From assembly GCA_021151835.1 (NCBI GenBank), contig JAGKWO010000004.1:124001-188000 (forward strand): a DNA stretch of 64,000 nucleotides, in the 5' to 3' direction. The position numbers were made by a program, and so were the translations under genes. Below, piece after piece: positions 57,366-64,000 of this stretch. The first letter of the stretch is position 1. Every line of letters starts with the position of its first letter. Origin of the DNA: Gammaproteobacteria bacterium (GTDB lineage Bacteria > Pseudomonadota > Gammaproteobacteria > Pseudomonadales > Cellvibrionaceae). A model generated the notes under the pieces. The model was given only the letters and a program-made list of their open reading frames with translations, did not search any database and was not told the DNA's origin.

Positions 57366-57797
57366 TTATTGGTAAACAACATCTTTATAAGCGGGAGCCA
57401 ATAACGCCAGCAAACGGTTTTGGGTTGCGACCGGAACCTTGCGTTTTTCCATCGCCAAGATTAAATCATCCACAATTGCGTTGAATTCGGTATTAGTATA
57501 GTTGTGGCCGGCGTGCACCTGTTTCATATTTTCATTTTCATATTTACACGGGCCGCCGGAAAGCTGGCAAATATAATCGCTTAATCCTTTTTTAAAATGC
57601 TGCAGGTTTACGCCTTTATAGCGCGGGTTTACGCGTTCATCTTTGGCGATAATAAAAATCAGTTCACGTATTATATTGTCGATCCCCTCGTACTGACCGA
57701 GGTCATCATATAATGATTTTTTAGGCATGCTGTTACAGGATGCCAAAAACAATGCGACTATAATCACGCTGATTATTTTTAATAAGTGGATTCGCAT
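57366..57797 (-). CDS. Lipoprotein truncated haemoglobin (group 1 type)
   Basis: A 143-residue protein from the ATG at 57797; the longer frame to 57830 would lie inside the upstream gene. It starts with a lipoprotein signal (MRIHLLKIISVIIVALFLAS, lipidated Cys21) and continues with a 2-on-2 globin fold of about 115 residues: SLYDDLGQYEGIDNIIREL near 28-46, DERVNPRYKG, and the proximal haem His95 in MKQVHAGHNY. Group 1 truncated haemoglobins usually are cytosolic; export and lipid anchoring place this one on the envelope, suited to bind O2 or NO at the periplasm. Last gene of the operon, starting 2 bp after the DUF3034 gene. Confidence 0.87.
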   Translation of the reverse strand: MRIHLLKIISVIIVALFLASCNSMPKKSLYDDLGQYEGIDNIIRELIFIIAKDERVNPRYKGVNLQHFKKGLSDYICQLSGGPCKYENENMKQVHAGHNYTNTEFNAIVDDLILAMEKRKVPVATQNRLLALLAPAYKDVVYQ

Positions 57798-57799
57798 AA

Positions 57800-58690
57800 T
57801 TAAAAACTCCCCTGTAACGATAAATACCAACCGGTTTGGTCTGTAAAAGTTGCCACCTCCCCCAAGTCAACCCAGGCAGCCACCACGGCGATACGTTTAT
57901 TGGGAAACCAACCGATAAATACCGTTTTCCAGTCATCCTCTTTTATAAAGGAAAGGTTGTCCGGTTTTTGCCGATACTCGGCTCCTGCCAGCCAATGTTT
58001 GTTTAACAATACACCCGCCGACACTTCCGGCATTATTTCCTTATCATTATTTTTATCACCACCAAAACCGACCAATCCGGTTTGGTTAGCGTTGGTGTAG
58101 CGCAAGTTAACATTAAGCAACAAGTTGCGATTGAAAAATCCGCTAAGGAATAATTTAGTCGCGCTTAAATTAATATCTGTACCCGAATCATTTTTTGCAC
58201 CCACCGCGCCGGGCACAAAAAAATCGAGATTTTCCTTATGTTGCACCCCAATGCTGATTTGCGGTGCAGCGGTATAAATCAAATCACCGACCACCCGAAC
58301 TTTAGCGCTGATAATACGCTGACTAATAGAATCGGTCGGCAAATTTAAGGCGGCCGTAAGTGAATCATGCGTCAATTTTTGTTGCGCGATAGATAACTCA
58401 AAACGATTATGCCAACTCCAGCTGCCGCCGATCACTTCCAGTTGATAATCACGGGTATCCACATAACTGCCGAATGCCGTTGCACCCCACTCCTCCTGCG
58501 CGCCATAACCGGAAATTACTGCCATAGGTACAATACCGCCACCAGCAGTTCCTTCAATCGTTGTTGCTCCGCCTGTTGCCAATAGACGACTGCGTGTTAT
58601 TGCTTCGCTGCTCCCTAAATCGAGATCGGTTACCGCCATACACATTGATGAAGGCAACAAACAAAACACTAGCATCTTGATAATTTTCAT
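57800..58690 (-). CDS. DUF3034-family outer-membrane beta-barrel protein
   Basis: A 296-residue exported protein, started at the ATG at 58690 because AGGAAAATGGGG precedes it and the signal peptide follows (MKIIKMLVFCLLPSSMCMAV). The mature sequence has the early motif LATGGATTIEGTAGGGIVP, which I associate with DUF3034, and a barrel-like pattern ending WYLSLQGSF. It is likely an outer-membrane pore or anchor of unknown substrate. It is directly before the haemoglobin lipoprotein gene (2 bp) and 68 bp after the EAL protein gene, and this order suggests a physical or regulatory link between them. Confidence 0.78.
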   Translation of the reverse strand: MKIIKMLVFCLLPSSMCMAVTDLDLGSSEAITRSRLLATGGATTIEGTAGGGIVPMAVISGYGAQEEWGATAFGSYVDTRDYQLEVIGGSWSWHNRFELSIAQQKLTHDSLTAALNLPTDSISQRIISAKVRVVGDLIYTAAPQISIGVQHKENLDFFVPGAVGAKNDSGTDINLSATKLFLSGFFNRNLLLNVNLRYTNANQTGLVGFGGDKNNDKEIMPEVSAGVLLNKHWLAGAEYRQKPDNLSFIKEDDWKTVFIGWFPNKRIAVVAAWVDLGEVATFTDQTGWYLSLQGSF

Positions 58691-58758
58691 AGCCCCATTT
58701 TCCTTTCGATCTCCGACGAGTAAATGTAAGCAAATCCACAATATTTAATTTGCCGTGC

Positions 58759-61089
58759 CTATTGTAATTCTTCCAGATAATCGTGTACCCAGCGGGTAAA
58801 ATCTGCCGCCGGTAATGGTCTACTGTACAAATAACCTTGCGCAGTATCACAACCGTATTGTTTTAAAACCGTTTTAATCGCTTCTGATTCGACCCCCTCT
58901 GCGGTCACACTCAAGCCCATAGTGTGCCCCAGTTCAATGGTGGAACGAACAATCAATTGATCATCCGCGTTGCTATCCAGATTCAGGATAAAAGATTTAT
59001 CAATTTTTAATTCAGAGACAGGTAATTTTTTCAGCTGTGATAATGACGAATAACCGGTACCGAAATCGTCAATAGACAAGGTGATGCCAAGGCTTCGCAA
59101 CCGTTGTAAATTATGCAGGCACTTATCAGCCTCGCGCATAATTGCGCTTTCAGTAATTTCAAGATAAAGATTCTCAGCAGGGACACGATTGGCTTGCAGT
59201 AATTCCGCTACATAAGCAGGCAATTCATCAACCAGCAAATCCAGTGCCGATAAATTTACCGAGCAGGTTATTTTAATTTTTTCATCGAGCATTTTGCGCA
59301 ACTGCACGATAGCTGTTTTTAATACCCAACGAGTTAATAATGTAATTTGTCCCGAACTTTCTATTACGCCAATAAATTCATCGGGCGGAACAAAACCCAA
59401 TTCCGGATGGCGCCAACGCACCAACGCCTCTGCACCGAGCCTATCCGGTTGCTCAAGATTTATTTTGGGTTGGTAGTAGAGACTGATATAACCCGCATGC
59501 AGCGAAGATTCAAACTCGCGAAACAGATGCAAACGGCGCAAATGTTGTTCATCCCAGCCCGCTTGATACCAACAACTACGCTGTTCACTGGAGCGGCCTT
59601 CATTCAACGCAAGGCTGGCCCGGCGCAGCAATGATTCGGCGGAATCGGCATCCATCGGGTAAGACGCAATTCCAATATTGACATCAACTGAAACCTGGAT
59701 ACCGCTAATCACTAAAGGGGTTTTAAATGCATTGTGTATTAGCTCGACACTATCACTAATTATGTTTGCATCCGGTGCCATCACAATTGCGAGGAACTCG
59801 TCGCTTCCCAAGCGCAACACTTCCCCATGGGTAATAATCCGTCCAATTTTCTGGCCAACTTCGCGCAATACCACATCGCCAATTTCCTGGCTAAGCTCAT
59901 CATTTACCTGGGTAAAATTTTTAATATCGATTACCAGTAAATACACTGATTGCTTTAATATACCTGCGCGCGATATTGCATTTTGCAATTCGGGAAATAT
60001 TCGCAAACGATTGGGTAGTCCGGTCAGTGGGTCATGTTCTGATTGATACAACACTTGCTGTTCGCGTTCACCAATAGCTTTTTGCATGCTGATAAACGCT
60101 TTTGCCAGATCACCCAACTCATCATTTGATTTCACTGCAATCGGTGTTGCATAAAATCCACCGGCAATGCGCCGCGCTATATCAGCCAATAGCGTTACGG
60201 GTTTGGTTACGCTACGCGCTAACATCCAGGCGGCCAATGCGGCAACCAACGAAAAAACCAACGCCAGAAAAAATAATTGCAGGTTAAGGTGCGAATAGGG
60301 AGCCAGCACTTCACTGAGTGGGACTTGTAAAATAGCCAGTAATTTTTCATTTTGACGCGCGGCCGGAACAGCCAGGGAAATTAATTCATCGTAAACAAAA
60401 ACCTCACCTATTTTTTGGTGACGGGGCAACTGTTGCAATAAATTTTTTATCGATTCTTCTTTCAATGTACCATTCAGATAGCGGGTTTCTTCACCATCAC
60501 GATGAATAAAAGACACTTCCAGGCCAGTTAATTTTTTTAAATCCTGGCTGAACTCTTTTTTTACTTCAAAACCCATTCCAGCGAGGCCAATAACAACCGG
60601 GGCTTTAACCGAAAAAATAACGAATTGATAAGCGCGGCCATCAACCCGCACGATGTCGTAGGCCTGGCCTTTATCTTTGGCGCGGGCGGTTAGATCAGAA
60701 AATTCATCATCTACCAATAGCGCAAAATTCTGATCGCTGGCAATCAACTTGCCATCGCTGGTAATCAATACACCTATATCAGCGGAGATGCGCGCCGAAT
60801 GATTATTTAATGCCGAGACAATTGTTTTTTCATCTTGCGTGGCCACTGCGTCTTTGAAACCAAAATCCTCAGTAAGGATTTTTACGGAGAGCGCGAGCTG
60901 CTCAACATTTTTTTGCATGATACGGCTAAATAATTCGCCCCCCGCTACCAATTCGGCACGCGCATTTTGGGTAACGGCTTTTTTAATTACTACACTGGTT
61001 GCGATATAGGAGAGGGCTTCCAGGGTTATCACCAGGCCCAATAAAAACGCTAGCAGTTTAATCAGATAACTGACTCGAGGCATATACAT
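58759..61089 (-). CDS. Sensor GGDEF-EAL protein, likely c-di-GMP phosphodiesterase
   Basis: A 776-residue inner-membrane signalling protein. Helix at about 8-32, a periplasmic sensor region of about 235 residues resembling a double-CACHE fold, a second helix near 268-292, HAMP (about 293-345), GGDEF (about 350-505) and EAL (about 520-770). The GGDEF active-site loop reads LGSDEF (Gly428-Ser-Asp-Glu-Phe), which usually means no cyclase activity. The EAL domain is intact: EALVRWRHP (554-556), NLSALDL, EITESAIM, DDFGTGYSSL, KIDKSFI, AEGVE and QGYLYSRPL. It should therefore hydrolyse c-di-GMP under control of an envelope ligand. Third gene of the operon. Confidence 0.92.
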   Translation of the reverse strand: MYMPRVSYLIKLLAFLLGLVITLEALSYIATSVVIKKAVTQNARAELVAGGELFSRIMQKNVEQLALSVKILTEDFGFKDAVATQDEKTIVSALNNHSARISADIGVLITSDGKLIASDQNFALLVDDEFSDLTARAKDKGQAYDIVRVDGRAYQFVIFSVKAPVVIGLAGMGFEVKKEFSQDLKKLTGLEVSFIHRDGEETRYLNGTLKEESIKNLLQQLPRHQKIGEVFVYDELISLAVPAARQNEKLLAILQVPLSEVLAPYSHLNLQLFFLALVFSLVAALAAWMLARSVTKPVTLLADIARRIAGGFYATPIAVKSNDELGDLAKAFISMQKAIGEREQQVLYQSEHDPLTGLPNRLRIFPELQNAISRAGILKQSVYLLVIDIKNFTQVNDELSQEIGDVVLREVGQKIGRIITHGEVLRLGSDEFLAIVMAPDANIISDSVELIHNAFKTPLVISGIQVSVDVNIGIASYPMDADSAESLLRRASLALNEGRSSEQRSCWYQAGWDEQHLRRLHLFREFESSLHAGYISLYYQPKINLEQPDRLGAEALVRWRHPELGFVPPDEFIGVIESSGQITLLTRWVLKTAIVQLRKMLDEKIKITCSVNLSALDLLVDELPAYVAELLQANRVPAENLYLEITESAIMREADKCLHNLQRLRSLGITLSIDDFGTGYSSLSQLKKLPVSELKIDKSFILNLDSNADDQLIVRSTIELGHTMGLSVTAEGVESEAIKTVLKQYGCDTAQGYLYSRPLPAADFTRWVHDYLEELQ

Positions 61090-61115
61090 AACATTAACCG
61101 ATTAACCTTAATCGT

Positions 61116-61790
61116 TTAAAAAAGACCGGAAAATTCATCGCTGGTTTTTTCATTTTTTTCGCTCGCCAGATTGTCCAGTTTAACCTGCTGTTGCAACGGT
61201 GCTTTTTCACTAAGGGTAACGGCAATTTCGGGACCAGAATTAGTCAGGCGAGGATGAAAAACTTGCAATTGGTATTTACCTGCCGGGGCTTGTACGCGCA
61301 CATTGCCCTGGGCATCACCCACTGCATGATACTCAGTGTCGACCACAAAAATATAAGCCACCATTGAATCGTGGATGTTACAACCCAACACCACAGTGCC
61401 GGCTTTATCAAATAATACTGGCTCCGCTGTCATGCCGTGATAAAGGCGCAGTTCAAATTTTTTTGCAGGAGAAAACGAGTAAACGTGATGACGAATATCA
61501 TCACTATTCGGGAATTTGACCAGGGTATTAGTGCGTATCGCCATTACTGATGGCGTAAACATTTTGTTGTGTTGATCGATAATCGCAGTTAATGGCTGGT
61601 CAAGCACCGGTTTTTTTTCCGGTACCAACGCAGCTACCGCGTCTTTTAGTGGTTGCCCTTGTGCATCATTTACTTTGAGTTGTAACTCGGCAGCATGTGT
61701 GATTGCACAATAACAAGTTGACACGATCAGGACAGCAACTTTTTTGCAAATCCGCAACAGTGCAGCTGAAATTAATAATTTCATAATCAC
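61116..61790 (-). CDS. Secreted cupredoxin-like protein (methylamine-utilisation-like)
   Basis: A 224-residue exported protein with signal sequence up to about residue 33 (THAA). Residues about 34-200 resemble plastocyanin-type cupredoxins annotated as methylamine utilisation proteins. Predicted type-1 copper ligands are His101/102 in DIRHHVYS, then Cys137, His140 and Met143 in the classic C-x-x-H-x-x-M of GCNIHDSM. It could pass electrons or sense copper or redox state in the periplasm. It lies 26 bp before the EAL gene and 9 bp after the diguanylate cyclase. No other mau genes are near, so a link to methylamine is not supported. Confidence 0.8.
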   Translation of the reverse strand: MIMKLLISAALLRICKKVAVLIVSTCYCAITHAAELQLKVNDAQGQPLKDAVAALVPEKKPVLDQPLTAIIDQHNKMFTPSVMAIRTNTLVKFPNSDDIRHHVYSFSPAKKFELRLYHGMTAEPVLFDKAGTVVLGCNIHDSMVAYIFVVDTEYHAVGDAQGNVRVQAPAGKYQLQVFHPRLTNSGPEIAVTLSEKAPLQQQVKLDNLASEKNEKTSDEFSGLF

Positions 61791-61799
61791 ATCCTTAAT

Positions 61800-63491
61800 T
61801 TACAAGCGTTGGCAGCGATTGCGCCCCGTCGATTTGGCGTTATATAAAGCCTGGTCTGCACGCTCAAATGCAGATTCCAACGTATCGCTGGGTTTAAATT
61901 CAGTAACACCAATAGAAACAGTAATGGTTAAGGGTTGATCTTTATAATTGAACGCTGCATTGGCGATGGCTTCGCGCACTTTTTCCAACACCTCCAGAGC
62001 AGTTTTACTGTCAGTTTCCGGCATAAGTGCAACGAATTCCTCGCCGCCGTAACGACAAAAGAAATCAACTTCGCGCAGGCGTTTCGCTATAGACCTGCCA
62101 ATGACTTTTATTACGCGATCACCGGCTTGATGGCCAAATGAATCATTAATACGTTTGAAATGATCGATATCAAACACCGCAACACTCAATGGCCGGCCAT
62201 AACGCTGCCAACGTTGGACCTCGGCGTTGGCTCGCTCATTGTAAGCTTCGCGGTTTGGCAGTTCGGTAAGCGCATCTTGCAAGGCTTTTTTTCGCTGTAG
62301 CTCCAGATTGCTGCGATTTTTTTCTGCCTCCACTTCCATTGTTTTTATTTTTGCACCGAGTGTTTCAAGTTGCCGTGCAAAATTTAATTGCGCCTGGTCG
62401 TTATGCTGGTGTTGATCGAGCGCCTGGCGGATATGGTCCAATTGCGATTTCACTTTATCTTTCAATTGGCTGAGATCAGTGGCATTTTCGGCAGATGTTT
62501 CAAGTTCCCCCATTTCACGCATCATGTCATCTTGCAATTTGCGCGAGGCAGCGCGTTCATTCTGCGAATGCTTTACCGCGCCGCCGAGCAAGGAATAAAT
62601 ATCACCCAGCTCTTCATTCACATTTTTCAAATAACTGGCAAATGCCTGGCTGGCGGCAAGGTAAGCTTCCATCACTAATGAGCGCACGGAATCCAGGGCC
62701 GGTATTACGGCATCTGGCGGGATACCGGTGTCGAGTTTACTGCGTAGCGCCTGGGTTTTGGCTTTTAATAAAGCGTCGTGTTCAAGTCCCTGCAAAAATT
62801 CATTGATGATCCTGATTATCGCCTCGCGGTAATCCGGTTTTTTTTCATCAACCGGATGTTCAATAACCGGTGACTGAACCGGGGCAGTTGGCCGTGCCTC
62901 AATATCATCTGGCGGTGGTAAGTTATCAATATAATCCTCACCACTTGTTGCAGGTGCCAATTCATCCGTCTTCGAGGATTTACCGCCACCTAGAATTTTT
63001 CCAAACAATCCCACTTTGGGTTGTTCAATTTCTTTTAATGCCTGTTGCTGGATAACTGCCAACTGTTGCAAAAGCGCGGGGTATAAATGGATTTTTTTGC
63101 TGCGCTGCGGCAGGTTACTGAGAAATTCGCTGATGTCTTTGGCAACACTTTTGGATAATTTGAACGAATCCAGCGCTTTGACGGTATCATTTAGCGCAGT
63201 GCGAACATCCTGTGCACCCTGTTCGCGATGTGATTCAAATGCGAGTGCGGCTTTTTCCAGTTGCTCGAGGATTTTGTTCATCTCTGCTGCGCCGGTATCA
63301 CTGCGCAGTTTTTCGCGCAATTGCGTCATGATGTTATCCAGGGTTTCATCCTGGCCATCGGCAGCAATACTCACCCGGACAAGGGCGGCGCGCAGCAATT
63401 CCTGCTGGCGGGCAAACTTCTTCTCCAACTGCTCCTGCTCATCCAGGGCATTGAGGTACTTTTCCCGCCAGTTATTCTTATCACCAGTCAT
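61800..63491 (-). CDS. Cytoplasmic GGDEF diguanylate cyclase with long coiled-coil N-terminus
   Basis: A 563-residue soluble protein without signal peptide or membrane helix. Residues 1-395 are mostly helical and coiled-coil rich, with a Pro-rich linker near 215-235, and match no sensor domain I recognise. The C-terminal GGDEF domain (about 400-560) is complete: DALTELPNREAYNER, FDIDHFKRINDSFGHQAGD, RYGGEEFVALMPE and SIGVTEF. The upstream R-x-x-D of LREVDFF is an inhibitory I-site. It should make c-di-GMP and be feedback-regulated. First gene of the five-gene operon, opposing the intact EAL of the third gene. Confidence 0.9.
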   Translation of the reverse strand: MTGDKNNWREKYLNALDEQEQLEKKFARQQELLRAALVRVSIAADGQDETLDNIMTQLREKLRSDTGAAEMNKILEQLEKAALAFESHREQGAQDVRTALNDTVKALDSFKLSKSVAKDISEFLSNLPQRSKKIHLYPALLQQLAVIQQQALKEIEQPKVGLFGKILGGGKSSKTDELAPATSGEDYIDNLPPPDDIEARPTAPVQSPVIEHPVDEKKPDYREAIIRIINEFLQGLEHDALLKAKTQALRSKLDTGIPPDAVIPALDSVRSLVMEAYLAASQAFASYLKNVNEELGDIYSLLGGAVKHSQNERAASRKLQDDMMREMGELETSAENATDLSQLKDKVKSQLDHIRQALDQHQHNDQAQLNFARQLETLGAKIKTMEVEAEKNRSNLELQRKKALQDALTELPNREAYNERANAEVQRWQRYGRPLSVAVFDIDHFKRINDSFGHQAGDRVIKVIGRSIAKRLREVDFFCRYGGEEFVALMPETDSKTALEVLEKVREAIANAAFNYKDQPLTITVSIGVTEFKPSDTLESAFERADQALYNAKSTGRNRCQRL

Positions 63492-63600
63492 AAGTTACAC
63501 GTTGCCCTGTTTGCTCGGATGAAAAGGTAAAATCCAGTATAGCTAGGGAACGTAAACACATAGGCCGATGGCAATAAAAACGCCTGAAAAGTGTCTAACT

Positions 63601-63638
63601 ACAAAAAACAAAGCCCGCATCTTTGGGATGCGGGCTTT
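63601..63638 (-). terminator. Rho-independent terminator after dsbA
   Basis: AAAGCCCGCATC pairs with GATGCGGGCTTT (12-bp stem, 5-base loop). On the minus strand it is followed by GTTTTTTGT, a good U tract. It lies 22 bp beyond the dsbA stop. Confidence 0.93.
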
Positions 63639-63660
63639 GGGAAAAACGAAACAATGATGA

Positions 63661-64000
63661 TTATTTCTTGGCAGCGCGCTCTTTTGCGACCAGGAAGTCC
63701 ACCACTTTCAACATTTCTTCGTGGCCACCTGTAAGACGTGAGCTCACACGGTATTTACCGTTTACCACCAATTCCGGCGTACCGGTCACTTTGTAACTAC
63801 GGGCACGGGCTTCGGCTTGCTTGATTTGGCTGGTAACACCAAAAGAATTATAGGTACTGATAGTTTTGGCTTTATCTACGCCATAGGCAACAAAAAAATC
63901 GGCCCAATCTTCAGCCGTGTTAAAGCTTTTGTGTTCCAGATGCAATGCATTGAACACCGCCATATGTGCTTTGTCTTTGATTTTTAAAGTCACAGCGGTG
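63661..64000 (-). CDS. dsbA: DsbA-type thiol:disulphide interchange protein, C-terminal part (cut by window edge)
   Basis: The frame is open to the right edge, so only the C-terminal 112 or so residues are seen. KIKDKAHMAVFNALHLEHKSF is typical of the DsbA helical insertion. VTGTPELVVNGKYRV carries the cis-proline loop (Thr-Pro) of the thioredoxin fold, and the tail is the expected helix. The CxxC active site lies outside the window. The protein oxidises cysteine pairs of exported proteins in the periplasm. It has its own terminator and is not part of the c-di-GMP operon. Confidence 0.9.
   Translation of the reverse strand, partial: TAVTLKIKDKAHMAVFNALHLEHKSFNTAEDWADFFVAYGVDKAKTISTYNSFGVTSQIKQAEARARSYKVTGTPELVVNGKYRVSSRLTGGHEEMLKVVDFLVAKERAAKK

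Noticed and set aside
1..64000. CRISPR arrays, insertion sequences, rRNA genes, phage genes
   Set aside because: None was recognised; no spaced direct-repeat array, transposase, integrase or rRNA sequence was seen.

Overview
The window looks like a chromosomal segment of a polysaccharide-degrading gammaproteobacterium, most likely of the Cellvibrio/Saccharophagus/Teredinibacter group. This is an inference from gene content: a GH9 cellulase-type enzyme, two large TonB-dependent receptors of the Xanthomonas/Caulobacter type, PrnA-like flavin halogenases beside those receptors, a membrane-anchored FadE and an XrtA-type exopolysaccharide locus. No rRNA or species marker is present. Both edges cut a gene: a glycosyltransferase at the left and dsbA at the right.

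Region 1 (1-14.3 kb) is an exopolysaccharide locus of the kind normally linked to exosortase XrtA. A minus-strand run from 10780 to the left edge encodes a priming sugar transferase, an export lipoprotein, a Wzz-type co-polymerase, a CpsD-like ATPase with a ruined P-loop, an outer-membrane beta-barrel, a TPR lipoprotein, a FemAB-like acyltransferase and two glycosyltransferases. Divergent plus-strand genes give a TviB-type UDP-sugar dehydrogenase, a UDP-uronate epimerase and a polysaccharide deacetylase. A tRNA-Arg(CCG) gene follows. No exosortase or PEP-CTERM protein is visible.

Region 2 (14.4-35.2 kb) is a second, O-antigen-like glycan cluster: rmlD-rmlC-rmlB (rmlA not seen), a second tviB with tviC, a Wzx-like flippase, an acetyltransferase, five GT4 glycosyltransferases, two Wzy/WaaL-like membrane proteins, a pseudopilin-like lipoprotein, a short priming transferase with its usual epimerase partner, a WbpM-type dehydratase and a second Wzz. 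From about 19.5 to 31.5 kb the DNA is visibly AT-rich with tightly overlapping genes, as expected of an exchangeable glycan cassette.

Region 3 (35.2-41.1 kb) holds fadE, two COG0523 (G3E) metallochaperone-type GTPases and a small exported protein. One GTPase has a Zur-like operator over its promoter, pointing to zinc limitation.

Region 4 (41.1-57.2 kb) is a nutrient-acquisition island: TonB receptor 1, four PrnA-like halogenase paralogues, TonB receptor 2 and a GH9 enzyme. Each receptor promoter carries its own palindromic operator, and receptor 1 also has a terminator-like hairpin in its leader. I infer a glycan or aromatic-glycoconjugate uptake and processing system with unusual flavoenzymes.

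Region 5 (57.3-63.5 kb) is a compact five-gene minus-strand operon: GGDEF diguanylate cyclase, secreted cupredoxin-like protein, sensor GGDEF-EAL protein (GSDEF, EAL intact), DUF3034-type outer-membrane protein and a lipoprotein truncated haemoglobin. It suggests an envelope redox or gas-sensing module coupled to c-di-GMP. The C-terminal part of dsbA ends the window.
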